From Segatella copri (lineage in GTDB: Bacteria; Bacteroidota; Bacteroidia; Bacteroidales; Bacteroidaceae): a stretch of 64,000 bases of DNA. The DNA lies in the NCBI RefSeq assembly GCF_009494395.1, contig NZ_VZCB01000020.1, positions 18,623 through 82,622 on the forward strand, written 5' to 3'. A program made the translations under genes and the position numbers. Positions 53,701 through 61,714 of this stretch are shown piece by piece (position 1 is the first letter of the stretch; each line of letters starts with the position of its first letter). The notes under the pieces are model-generated. The model was not told the DNA's origin. It did no database searches and was given only the letters and a program-made list of their open reading frames with translations.

Positions 53701-55801
53701 TAACATTGCCCTTACCTCTATTATAAGTAGAAGAACTACTCAATGTACCTTCTGGCAAATCTTCAATCACCTTACCTGTAGTCTTATCAATCACCTGCCA
53801 ACGGATATAACGGAGGTAGTGAGTAGGCACAGTAACAGTAACCTTACTACCAGAGACAGCAAAGTTATCAGACTCACTAATTACATTAGATGACAATGCA
53901 GAAGACAGTTTCATATCAGCAGTTGCCTGAGCTACGGTCTTAAAATTAACGGTATAAGCACCTTGTAACACAGAAGGTTCTGCCACAACAAATGGCTTAG
54001 TATCCAAAGTTGGGGCATCAATACCATCTACATTATCGGTCCAAACTGCCTTTAACTGATAATTACTCCATTCGCCAGCACCAGAAATCTGTGACTTATC
54101 AAAATTTATCTGTCTTACTGACTGATCTGAAGAAGAAGTTGCACTATAATAAACAAAACTTCCCTTCTTTCTGTTGGTAAAGCTAGAGTTGGTAAATATC
54201 TGATTACCATCTTCACCCACTGCGTCCACAGTCTTACCGGTAGTCATGTCAATGAGCTGCCAACGTACATACTTTACACTATGCTTTGGTATTGTAACAG
54301 TTACCTGCTCAATGCCGTCATTTACCATATATACATCAGACTCATCAACTGCTGTTTTTGACAAACTGCTCAAAGCAAGATCCTTACTCTTAATCTGCTC
54401 TGCAGTTGTAAATGCAGTAACATACAAGCCACTGAGATTTGGTTCTTTCAAGAGATAATAATTGTTGTTATTATCATCATAGAGAATGTCTGAACCAGCT
54501 GAACTTGATGCCCAGGCACAAATTACCTGATAACCATCAGTCCAAGTACTTCCACTAGGAAGCGTGAAGGTCATCTTCAAATCGTTACTATTTGCCTCTT
54601 TATCATTATTATACCAAATATAATAGTTACCTTTCTTTATATAAGTCTTAGCTGTGGCTGAACCATCAGGAGTTAAAGCATCTATCTTATCTACCACTTT
54701 ACCATCCTTATCTGCTACATACCAGCGCATATATTTCGCTGTATTAGGCATTGAAATAGTAAAAGAAGCATCTGTAGTAGCTCTAATCTCTGTTGTCTTT
54801 TGGACATTGCTACTTATATTAGGAGTAAACGTAGCAGATTCTGCAGCCGTCTTAGACATAAAAGAGAAAACACACTTGCCAGAAAGAGTTGGCTCTTGGA
54901 AGAAATAGGCTTTAGTTCCATCAGAATAAAAATCTCCATCAGACTTATCTGTAGCCCAATAGCAAACCACCTGATAACCATCATCCCACGTTTTACCTGA
55001 AGGCAAATTAAAAGTTACAGTACGTTCAGATTCACCTGCTATATTATTGGGCTCATAGCTCTCAAACTTCGCCCAAACATATTTATCCTTAACAACCTGA
55101 TAATTGGTTGCAGCTTCTCCAGTCAATAAAGAGCTAACAGGACTTATTACAGAACCGTCTTTATCAAGTACTTGCCAACGCATATACTTGACATCATTCA
55201 TATCTAATTTTACACGTGCTTGTGCATTATTTTGATCAACAACATATTTCTTACTTATAACATTAGTTGGCTCGCTGGCTTCCTTCATAGAATAATCTGC
55301 CAAGTTTTCTGCCAAACGAATGTTATAAGTATATGTTGCCTGCTCTTTGGCAGCACCAGTCAAGAGTCCTTCCTCATTAGAAAGATGAAGAACAATCTTT
55401 GCTCCTTCGAGATTTACATCAGTTGGAGGAGTAAAATACAAAGTACTCATCTCCCAAGTATTTGCAGCCCCTTTGCTACCATCAAAAAAAACACGATTCC
55501 CCTGAATATAATAAAAGCAATCAGTTGTTGTAGAATTGCCAATATTAGATGACCATTGGTGTTTTTTAATACTCCAAGAAGCTATATCTATTATTTTTTC
55601 TGATTTATCAATAAATTCAATAAAGAAATATGTATATTTATAGCTATTATTGTTTGCATCCAAATACGCATTCTTTAGATCAAGTTTATAATAGCCATTA
55701 TCTTTAGTCAATACAGCAGTTTCTCCCCATCCTTCCACTGGCATTAATACCAATGAAAGGAGGAGGATGAGAGTACGATATATGTTTTTAATCTTATTCA
55801 T
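47741..55801 (-). CDS. Giant (2,686-residue) secreted surface protein with T9SS-like C-terminus, probable pilus tip/adhesin
   Basis: I start at ATG 55801 (MNKIKNIYRTLILLLSLVLMPVEGWGE; signal peptide), which overlaps the preceding stop by 8 bp (ATGAATAA). The N-terminal third holds five modules of 150-170 residues, each with a (Y/L)(M/I/V)RWxVxDxxG motif near residues 204, 356, 514, 665 and 834, probably Ig-like. The middle (about 1400-1550) includes a jelly-roll-like segment (GADYAVDDIRIYL), and later parts contain further beta-sandwich regions. The last 75 residues (NQLKVYSPAPGMIVV...GSVEVFTLDGKMVHS...LRVPSGVYIVKA) match the T9SS type A sorting-domain pattern. As the last gene of a type V pilus operon it occupies the position of Mfa5-like tip proteins. 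I see no von Willebrand A MIDAS motif, unlike Mfa5. Function as adhesin is inferred. Confidence 0.8.
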   Translation of the reverse strand: MNKIKNIYRTLILLLSLVLMPVEGWGETAVLTKDNGYYKLDLKNAYLDANNNSYKYTYFFIEFIDKSEKIIDIASWSIKKHQWSSNIGNSTTTDCFYYIQGNRVFFDGSKGAANTWEMSTLYFTPPTDVNLEGAKIVLHLSNEEGLLTGAAKEQATYTYNIRLAENLADYSMKEASEPTNVISKKYVVDQNNAQARVKLDMNDVKYMRWQVLDKDGSVISPVSSLLTGEAATNYQVVKDKYVWAKFESYEPNNIAGESERTVTFNLPSGKTWDDGYQVVCYWATDKSDGDFYSDGTKAYFFQEPTLSGKCVFSFMSKTAAESATFTPNISSNVQKTTEIRATTDASFTISMPNTAKYMRWYVADKDGKVVDKIDALTPDGSATAKTYIKKGNYYIWYNNDKEANSNDLKMTFTLPSGSTWTDGYQVICAWASSSAGSDILYDDNNNNYYLLKEPNLSGLYVTAFTTAEQIKSKDLALSSLSKTAVDESDVYMVNDGIEQVTVTIPKHSVKYVRWQLIDMTTGKTVDAVGEDGNQIFTNSSFTNRKKGSFVYYSATSSSDQSVRQINFDKSQISGAGEWSNYQLKAVWTDNVDGIDAPTLDTKPFVVAEPSVLQGAYTVNFKTVAQATADMKLSSALSSNVISESDNFAVSGSKVTVTVPTHYLRYIRWQVIDKTTGKVIEDLPEGTLSSSSTYNRGKGNVIGYSETSVSNENLRTITFDKSKLNTPGDWKNYQLKAVWTNDVTGMTSYIKTDGTRYIVSEPSVMQGVYTVSFADKSAVGTLVTSTEPTTVKSVDGILINNAKKQININLNHKLDEILSALGKSSVSELGNLYIRWTVTDADGNSFTTNGLEISSKKYNDFDSNKYFNVLTKDPSSELADLLKVSFASELYSFDITKVTNISCVITDDIEGLKETEEIVTTEPTHLKLKYQVKITDPAKVPFRHYKGYANADGDYEVIDASKGQLRQKTYTWEYTYPVEVGKPVPLTLPMEDFDGVDAHGHGGLEPLGYYRWYNYDTDEASANIKADTQDTNYLHEISDEKGNKKGLLAYNLDKIQPWQGNLGVNYTRPADKNWKGETIACDVSRYVDGIDETGTYMDHESTLSIRYIFHLIPAKQMADMEMNYLTHSDNDLTYEDNKNVTVGFANAMSTMTLRLNMKPTMYYFYPMINNKHHVYFPTGQSDRDIVAADFGKELKQATKVIWRIYNGDKDKYCDFESNVDKFPRFFDVYQNLLNSASAWKNLDGNSVTGNITFNYGDHFSVVAYAVDESDNSSCPIANFNCRFFGFHPMMDSEMGNDEIQRKIFYLEENYNRVAMVSFDNDSPEQTLSAPTNDMDNQSEHPSDWSKRNYGFVYKSLLSKSAQSGVAFFDPMHSPLHGEYGIYKTANVPGVSTNSDKYLWHYGSELHDRTWELSGGSQTGSFLYIDASDESRTIASAEFNASICTGQQMAFSAYVADITGAQTMPQLMFKLYGLVGNQKVLLHNFSSGDFESNRDSKEKGKWYQVYGKITIQKESHAEQYDKFRIEIDNYSEGTQGADYAVDDIRIYLKPAKVEVFQDRPACGENGEGKVKLKIRAIHETLNAILNHTDTKIHFRFVEEDGTPVKGTGLYNYNLDGAEKAMPDGYASVDVYDSEAACKSHTIDGVNMIETDAYGETYIILANHKFGLKAGKKYYVSVCADSDPNAPNAQWGKPSDVCSIYSDLFELIGQTPAIIDNEGNVITDYRVDCADPNPSVKLKGSLTTIDPKTGAKIMLKDVPFYWYIDQKTTPYNSTASNEITIPVSDKYGAHTIYMKPAPNGTNADGEEVYITPDGVSYLLCDEAVPVPLRIAKDGPQLNFGFNDVYYPFNDATYKSALRIGLPQIKKLLNQNETNSSEGYLQVPLHSASYKTGVEDKTLTFIDDSKTGANTSADVYVATTNDPLWNKTGATLLSAPVAKLKSTEIGEVGTATQATLDLLFLKDVLDNFHEGYYYDLRFVFEQKAAGGSSCPGEAYLKVKIVPEFITWTPTANGGMNANWNNDDNWHRSSSTELHDNEYTNYLPYGSSMPGTPASAQDIPTQNSYVPMKFTKVTVVNLNGKPFPDLGNIVYRQENGIATKLNNAKGDVATTYIQYDIMAYWDEAAANKGFETDGNLKCEKFYGNTCHQIYFKPKGELRDQCYLIYDKAWVEKELVPNKWYTMASPLQYIYAGDMYVPASNGRQETKAFTDIKYNDKVEGSSTSDAYSRSKYPVYQKAWMKSDVKEITSDGEHDAWHKPSGEASKVDVNLGYWSHVYNKVDECYTDGSFGGFAIKAGNALLPKRPTDGTPLPNALLRLPKEDTSYQYFDYDGSTTSGGKSVQVGKAGHGKLLVAFNNDEKHLAEMTQNLGTDNNSGFYLVANPYTCSISLKKFFEVNTGLQKAVWVVDGDDVNSVSATDLADKDFFVQPTQSFFVKKDGTTSVDAVKFTSAMYVDRLLSTGVIIAPGYLTNVNVSAQNAKGQTSKARIAVREEASDDYDEQEDVDLLCDQNLSGIPQVYTVAGSQAVAVNATPKIEWMPMGVIMENGEKNEMVNLDLKGVAKLDAPLYLYDAANGQYTELQDGNEVSIQANEHGRYFLTQTRGTTGIQQIEAEAESNQLKVYSPAPGMIVVSALNGEKLGSVEVFTLDGKMVHSYQLPDKQRMILRVPSGVYIVKASTQSCAQSKGLKVAVR

Positions 55802-57284
55802 AGCGATAGTATTTACGTGTATAATGTTTACGAGCAGCATAGCTTCTTAAATCCTTGGTGAAAAGTATCTTATATATAAGTTCTTTTCCTGAGGCGCCTG
55901 GCACAGGGACGGTGACCTTGTAGAGGGCACTCTGCTTATCGGCAGCATCATCATTGAAGGTACCTTCGAAATAGCCGGTGGTTGTATTCCATGATGGAAT
56001 AGTTTTAAACACCAACTGGGCATTAGCTGTTTCATCAGCCATACCTTCTTCTTTGATTAACTGCCACTCTACTTTGGTATTATCGATACCAGTTACCTCT
56101 GAGTCATCACTTGCCTTTACTACCTTTGGCTGGATATGGAATTCCTCTTCCGGGTAATAACAGGTGTAGGAAAGAGTGGTTCCGTTATCTGTTATGGATG
56201 GATAGAGACCGATGGCTGTGAAGGACTGAACATCAAACTTCAACTTGTAATCATCTAATGAGATTCGGAGAATGTGATGGTCGTTGCGAGCTATCGTTGT
56301 CCAATCCTGGAACAGGGCGTAACGCTTGATTCCTGTTGATGTATTCAGGTTGATGATGAAATACTTGGAAGTATTGCCCGCTGCGCTTTCATTCACATAA
56401 AACGAAATCTCATTCTCTGGCTTATAAGTATCAGTACTTGCAGGTATCGTCTTTGATGGAGACAGCTTATAAGTATAATTATCCGTTGCTGCCTGCTTTA
56501 CCAGATTCGGAGTACATGTAACTTCATCTTTATCTGCATCAGTTAGGCTAGATGAACCAGTTGCGCCAGAGGTTCCTGATACATCAGAATGCTTTGGCAG
56601 CAACATGATGTTACCATCTGTATTGGTAGTAGCAGAAGGATTTGAAGTAATATCGCTGATGGTAATATCATTGATTATCAAATCAGTAGAACTTGGATTC
56701 CTAAACTGAAGTGTAACCTTTGCCAACATTCTTACTACCCAAAGTTCAGTGATGCTTGGCTTACCGGAAGCATCTATCGTTACTTCCTGCTTATTGCTCA
56801 TTGGAATACCTTTGCAGTCTGTGGCATTCACATTGAAGCCATTGCCGTTCATCTTCCATTGCATGTTGTCGAAATGAACTTCTACACCTTTGGATATACC
56901 TAGTTCTGTTGCTGTTAGATTAGCAAAGGAATAAACCTGATAGGTATCACCTTTAGGAAGATCCTTGATTGTGACTTCATCTTTAATGCGATTATTAGCC
57001 GATACATCCGTATTCTCTACAAAAGAAACAACCTTGTTGTCTTTCACAAAGGCTACTACCCAACTCTTCATGTTTTCTGCATCTACGCCATCATTCCATG
57101 ACAACGTAGCTCTGGTTCCGGAAGAAGGAGCTGTAGAAAGAGTCATGTGGACGGTAATCTTGTCGCCTGGGTTATCGCCTCCACTGTCTCCCTGTATAGG
57201 GTCAGCACTATCTGTGGAGCAAGCCGTCATAAAGGCTAGCACCATCAGAATCAATGCCGTATGTATCGTTCTAATCGTTTTCAT
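55794..57284 (-). CDS. Fimbrillin-like lipoprotein (minor pilin candidate)
   Basis: A 496-residue lipoprotein (lipobox MTAC, Cys22; acidic STDSADP after it). Layout is that of Bacteroidales FimA/Mfa accessory pilins. The N-terminal beta-sandwich begins KITVHMTLSTAPSSGTRATLSW, includes WVVAFVKDNKVVSFV, and the SITELWVVRMLAKVTL strand matches the "ERLAAKV"-type conserved strand of fimbrillins. A second domain (about 230-380) contains YALFQDWTTIARNDHHILRISL (fimbrillin-like). The C-terminal 110 residues are an extra domain ending in a basic tail (SYAARKHYTRKYYRYE). The stop overlaps the giant-protein start, so the two are coupled; it may connect tip and shaft. Confidence 0.78.
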   Translation of the reverse strand: MKTIRTIHTALILMVLAFMTACSTDSADPIQGDSGGDNPGDKITVHMTLSTAPSSGTRATLSWNDGVDAENMKSWVVAFVKDNKVVSFVENTDVSANNRIKDEVTIKDLPKGDTYQVYSFANLTATELGISKGVEVHFDNMQWKMNGNGFNVNATDCKGIPMSNKQEVTIDASGKPSITELWVVRMLAKVTLQFRNPSSTDLIINDITISDITSNPSATTNTDGNIMLLPKHSDVSGTSGATGSSSLTDADKDEVTCTPNLVKQAATDNYTYKLSPSKTIPASTDTYKPENEISFYVNESAAGNTSKYFIINLNTSTGIKRYALFQDWTTIARNDHHILRISLDDYKLKFDVQSFTAIGLYPSITDNGTTLSYTCYYPEEEFHIQPKVVKASDDSEVTGIDNTKVEWQLIKEEGMADETANAQLVFKTIPSWNTTTGYFEGTFNDDAADKQSALYKVTVPVPGASGKELIYKILFTKDLRSYAARKHYTRKYYRYE

Positions 57285-57340
57285 TTTCTCTGAAAGTTTA
57301 ATTTCAAACTATACTTTCTGTTTATCTATTTATTTCGTTT

Positions 57341-58711
57341 TTACATTGTTGTCTCTTCGTGAGTATAGGTTGCCCATTTTCTCACGTTGAGGGTAATCTT
57401 CATTCCATCCGGTCCCTTGCCAGTAATTCCATCGATACGAACCCGATAGATGTTATTGCGGACTATGCCGTAATACATTGGGTCTGTTTTAGAGCCAATA
57501 CCTGTTGGATCACTATGGCGAATGGTATAGGTATAGTATTTATCTGTACCAGATTTACCCGCCTTAGGCTGCTTATTGGTTGCATCCCATTCGGAAGACT
57601 CGTAATACTTGCCTTTAAAGATAAGGCCTGTAGAATTGTCCTCTTTATTATCGGTGGTCGTATTCTCCATCACATAATCGAGGATGTAACTTGGATCTGT
57701 TGTACTGGTTGAAGTTGTCTTCTTTACATTATAAAAAGATGTAGGACCTTCGGCTTCTGCGAGAGTAAGACCTGTACGATTCTTTGTCCAAGGGCAAACC
57801 ACATAATTAGTAGAAGCCTTGGTTGTAGGATTCATTTCTTCTTCACCGTAATAAGTAACTGTAGATACAGCTGCATCTGAAGAAACTCGCTTAATCAGGT
57901 ATTCTCCCTTTGTCATAACCTTGGTAGAAGTAACAGATTCGAGCTTAAAGCCACCTATTACATTCGTACCATCCATTACGTTATAATAATAACCTTGACT
58001 TGTACCATCAAAAGTAGCATTTGGAATGATGTCGATACGGGCAGCCAGGCGCTCGATGTCAACATTTACCACATAAGGATCTGACTCGGTTCCAGTTCCA
58101 CTACCGGATTTTCCTGAGAAATCTATCTTTGCATCCTTCTTTGATGACATGACGAAATCTGAGAAATTGGCAATATCATCATTTCGGGTACAAACCTTAT
58201 CCATTTGCATATCCCGGATTTCGCTTATCGTCTTTCCTTGACATTTGGAAGTCATATCACCAGCATTGGCGATAACCAAAACATGATAATTCTTGCCAAC
58301 AATTGCAGCATCTATTTCTCTTGGAACGGTAGTATAAGTTGCATCTTTGCCAGAAGAAGTTGTTTCCTTATTTAAATTGGTAAATGTATATACATAATCA
58401 ATTGTTGCATCATCTTGCGACAAGTCTGCTTTATCAGATTTATATAGTAAGACAGTAAGAGAATTGACATCATTTTCATGATTGGTTCCTGTTTCTCTTC
58501 CATCTCCTTCTTCACCTCCTTGAGGTCCTGTAGCTGCCCTACTCGCTCGTGTATCTCCACTACCATCCACAGTCACCCTTACCTGCAGATATGTCTTCAT
58601 ATCTTTGCTTGGCAGAGGCGAATCGCTAGCAGTGTCGCTCGCACAGGAAGCGAACGACATCACCAGCAAAAGGGCTAGCAATGAGAGGGTTATTGTCTTT
58701 ATCTTAAACAT
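57341..58711 (-). CDS. Mfa1/FimA-family fimbrillin-like lipoprotein
   Basis: A 456-residue lipoprotein. Start at ATG 58711 (MFKIKTITLSLLALLLVMSFASC) chosen because it directly precedes the signal peptide; an earlier frame extends into the spacer. An arginine-containing stretch after the lipobox (DGSGDTRASRAATG) could be a protease maturation site as in FimA/Mfa1. Conserved features: LTVLLYKSD, YHVLVIANAGDM, DIERLAARIDIIPNA, and a C-terminal fimbrillin motif YYGIVRNNIYRVRIDGITG followed by the terminal strand ITLNVRKWATYT, the likely donor strand for polymerisation. Probably a minor or accessory pilin. Confidence 0.85.
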   Translation of the reverse strand: MFKIKTITLSLLALLLVMSFASCASDTASDSPLPSKDMKTYLQVRVTVDGSGDTRASRAATGPQGGEEGDGRETGTNHENDVNSLTVLLYKSDKADLSQDDATIDYVYTFTNLNKETTSSGKDATYTTVPREIDAAIVGKNYHVLVIANAGDMTSKCQGKTISEIRDMQMDKVCTRNDDIANFSDFVMSSKKDAKIDFSGKSGSGTGTESDPYVVNVDIERLAARIDIIPNATFDGTSQGYYYNVMDGTNVIGGFKLESVTSTKVMTKGEYLIKRVSSDAAVSTVTYYGEEEMNPTTKASTNYVVCPWTKNRTGLTLAEAEGPTSFYNVKKTTSTSTTDPSYILDYVMENTTTDNKEDNSTGLIFKGKYYESSEWDATNKQPKAGKSGTDKYYTYTIRHSDPTGIGSKTDPMYYGIVRNNIYRVRIDGITGKGPDGMKITLNVRKWATYTHEETTM

Positions 58712-58757
58712 ACACTTTCTTTTTTGAATCGGCTTATGGGAAGCCGGGTAGGACATA

Positions 58758-59834
58758 TTAATTGAGTTCTTCGAACTGGATGCGCTTGCTCCAACTCAGT
58801 ACATTCACGCTGATGGTGATGTAACAATACTTGAGCTTGCCACCCTGGATAAAGAACTGAAGTTTGTAATCATAGGCACGGTCTAGGAATTCCTGTGCAC
58901 TGTAACTGTACTCCTCGCTGGTGCGGAGACGACTCAAGAGGTCAGGAAGATTTACATTTACTACTGTATTTCCGGTCTCCTTACTCTTGATGAGGAGATG
59001 ACCGTCCTGTTTGTAATCATCGTGCTTCAGAATGCGGGAAGTCATGAAGTCGGCATGAGCTATCTTGCCCTGCTCGGTTTCATCCACCGTATTCCATGTA
59101 GCATGAGGAGTATAAACCACCTTACGGCTTTCGTCGAGAGAGTTGTCCCAAAGGATGCGGGCATTATGATCCTCAATGGTCATTGTGTAGTCGTTGACAT
59201 CCATATCCTGGGGAGAGTCAAGGTCACGTAGCGCAACATTGATTTTCTTTGTATCACGAACCAGCGGAATGGTAGCATAGGCTGCTTCAGAGGAAGAAAC
59301 CACTACGGATTCGAGCATCTTGCCATGCCAAAGGGTGTCCAATGGCATGGCATGATTCTCAACTTCATCATAATCACCACGGCTCTGATGGTCGAGGTTC
59401 ACCTCCAACTTCTTGATATTGTCGCCCTTAGCCAGTTCTGTACGAACAAACTTGGCGCGACCGGATTGCAGTTGGTCAGCATAAGCATTCTGTCCTGCGA
59501 GAGCAAGGAACTGATATTTGCCAGGCTGTAGGTTCTCGACGTGCATTACATAATTTGGGTCTTTGAGAGGCGATGATAGCGCAGAATTCGTCTCGGTCTG
59601 TTGAGTTATATAGTTTCCGTTCTCGTCGAATACATACAGCGTTACCTGTCCAACATGGTCATTGAACATGTCGGCACGCTGGAGGTTGTAATCATACTTA
59701 AATTTCACATATACACCATTAGGGCAGTCGCTGTAGTCCTGGTGCCACATATCGTTGCACGAGGTGACGACTGTCAGGGTCATGGCAGCAGCCATGACAC
59801 CCTTCAACCATTTATTTATCTTTTGCGCTATCAT
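58758..59834 (-). CDS. FimB/Mfa2-family fimbrial lipoprotein
   Basis: A 358-residue lipoprotein; start ATG 59834 (MIAQKINKWLKGV). Lipobox VTSC. It matches the FimB/Mfa2 family: SCNDMWHQDYSDCPNGVYVKFKYDYN, VTLYVFDENGNYITQQ and LQPGKYQFLALAGQN. In P. gingivalis the corresponding lipoprotein anchors and limits the pilus. The C-terminus (ISVNVLSWSKRIQFEELN) closely resembles that of the neighbouring major fimbrillin, which is unexpected for a pure anchor. It lies 50 bp downstream of the major fimbrillin gene. Confidence 0.88.
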   Translation of the reverse strand: MIAQKINKWLKGVMAAAMTLTVVTSCNDMWHQDYSDCPNGVYVKFKYDYNLQRADMFNDHVGQVTLYVFDENGNYITQQTETNSALSSPLKDPNYVMHVENLQPGKYQFLALAGQNAYADQLQSGRAKFVRTELAKGDNIKKLEVNLDHQSRGDYDEVENHAMPLDTLWHGKMLESVVVSSSEAAYATIPLVRDTKKINVALRDLDSPQDMDVNDYTMTIEDHNARILWDNSLDESRKVVYTPHATWNTVDETEQGKIAHADFMTSRILKHDDYKQDGHLLIKSKETGNTVVNVNLPDLLSRLRTSEEYSYSAQEFLDRAYDYKLQFFIQGGKLKYCYITISVNVLSWSKRIQFEELN

Positions 59835-59883
59835 ATCGCTAATCAATTATTGTTTTATATACTTTATCTTATAATGTATCGAA

Positions 59884-61665
59884 TTACTGACCGAGAATTG
59901 CTCCCTGTGTACGCTTAGCCCAAGAGAGGACGTTGATCTTGACAGAGATGTAAGCAGCCAATTCATCATCTGTATCACCAGTAACCTTAGGAACAACTGG
60001 GGAACCAAGTTTCTTGATACCTTGAACATCAATATTATACCAGTTATTACGGAGTACACCATAACGACCGAGATAATTTGCTGCCTGATAAGCTGATGGA
60101 TAAGCACCATCACTTACTGTAGGTAATGGAGTCTCTGTAGTCTTCCATGGAGTCAAGTCGTCACCAAAATGCTTAATTCTTACAGGATAGTATGAAATAC
60201 CATTCTCATAAGTAGCCACCTTGATTGCATTCATAATGTTTGTAATATCTGTGGTCACTGCTGGAGCTGAACCAGAGGTATATTTAGCATTACCTGTAGC
60301 ATTAACTACAAAGGTAGGATGGTTATTACCTGCTGTTTTAGCAACAGAAACATCCAAATCACTTTCACCAATTGTTTCACCAGCCTTCAAGCCTGTCTTA
60401 ATCCATGCTTGTACATCAGTATTGTTCAAGAATGCACTCTTAACAGCCTTCTCCATATTAGCTTCATCAAGCAACTGACTCTCGTTATCATTAACAACAT
60501 AGAAAGTCTTGCCATCATCTTTAATCTGAGCAGCAATGACAACACGTGTAGTTACATCCTGGTTCTGCTGAGGAACTGTGAAGGTATTTTCCAAACAGTA
60601 GTCGGATGTATTTAATTCTTTCAAACTAGCAGGTTTCTGATTGCCAATGGTATTGAAATTATCTGACAATGTTCCTGGTTTAGCATCGTAGTTAGGGTCT
60701 TTTGCCCAATATGTACGATACAAACTAACGCCAGCTTCCATATGATCATCACCAACAAAACGATAAGGTTTTGTAGGAACACTTGATGTTGTCTTCAAAG
60801 AGAGCCACTCTGAAGAATTTGAAGTATTTCTCAAATAATAGGTCTTCTTATTGGTATTATCCAATACCCAACCCTTAACAGTATATGATACAGTTGCATC
60901 ATCATCCAATTTACCTGTTGCTTTTGAAGCAGTAACATCTACCTTGGCCAATGCACGCTCTACATAAATAGTTGCAGAAGAATTAGCCTTAGCCAAAGCC
61001 TCTGTAGCATAGATATGATCCTTATCAATTTTAGAAGCAACACTGACAGTAGCACTAGTTAGAGCAGAAGCACCACCAGCAACACTTGACAAAGGAGCAT
61101 TCATCATCAAGAAACCTGTTGTTTTAAAATCAGAAGCATTCTTTGTTAACTCTAAGGTTTGCAAATCTGAAATTTTCTTAGTAGAAGGAAAATCCTCACC
61201 ATTTACTTTCAAAGTAGCTTTAGTATCATCTACAGCAAGTGTTCCATTGTCATTCAATACAACAATAGCATAGAAATTATGAGTACCATCACTCAATCCA
61301 TTATTGATTTTTTGAGTAATTTTGGTTGTAGTAGTAATATTATCAGTAGTAGTTCCAACCAAGTTCATACTCAAATTTTTTAATTGATACGCACCAGCAA
61401 ATGTTGCATCTGCCTCATTAGCACCCTCAAAGAGAAGTAAGGTACCATTTTTAACAGCATACTCGTCAGCAAGTCCATCATCAAAATTGTCGTTTGCAGC
61501 ACGACTCATTGAACCACTACGTGTAGGCAAATTCAACGAAAGTGAAACATAGCCATTACCATCCTGATTAGCAGGAGTGTTACCACCATTCAAGTCATCA
61601 CTACTTGAACAAGAACCGAGCATCAGACCAGCCAATACTGCGGAAAACAATAACGATTTTTTCAT
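59884..61665 (-). CDS. Major fimbrillin, Mfa1-like
   Basis: A 593-residue lipoprotein precursor (lipobox LGSC, Cys19, then SSSDDLNGG). SLNLPTRSGSMSRAAND near residue 50 offers arginine sites for protease maturation as in type V pilins. The core includes ATIYVERALAKVDVTASKATG (conserved fimbrillin strand) and GVSLYRTYWAKDPNYD. A C-terminal Mfa1-type domain contains YPVRIKHFGDDL, YGVLRNNWYNIDVQGIKKLGSP and the final donor-strand candidate YISVKINVLSWAKRTQ. It follows the DUF3868/OmpA and DUF3575 genes and precedes the Mfa2-like gene, so it is probably the shaft subunit. Confidence 0.88.
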   Translation of the reverse strand: MKKSLLFSAVLAGLMLGSCSSSDDLNGGNTPANQDGNGYVSLSLNLPTRSGSMSRAANDNFDDGLADEYAVKNGTLLLFEGANEADATFAGAYQLKNLSMNLVGTTTDNITTTTKITQKINNGLSDGTHNFYAIVVLNDNGTLAVDDTKATLKVNGEDFPSTKKISDLQTLELTKNASDFKTTGFLMMNAPLSSVAGGASALTSATVSVASKIDKDHIYATEALAKANSSATIYVERALAKVDVTASKATGKLDDDATVSYTVKGWVLDNTNKKTYYLRNTSNSSEWLSLKTTSSVPTKPYRFVGDDHMEAGVSLYRTYWAKDPNYDAKPGTLSDNFNTIGNQKPASLKELNTSDYCLENTFTVPQQNQDVTTRVVIAAQIKDDGKTFYVVNDNESQLLDEANMEKAVKSAFLNNTDVQAWIKTGLKAGETIGESDLDVSVAKTAGNNHPTFVVNATGNAKYTSGSAPAVTTDITNIMNAIKVATYENGISYYPVRIKHFGDDLTPWKTTETPLPTVSDGAYPSAYQAANYLGRYGVLRNNWYNIDVQGIKKLGSPVVPKVTGDTDDELAAYISVKINVLSWAKRTQGAILGQ

Positions 61666-61714
61666 AATTGATATACTTAATTTGATTAATATTTTTATTC
61701 CTATTTATTACCTC

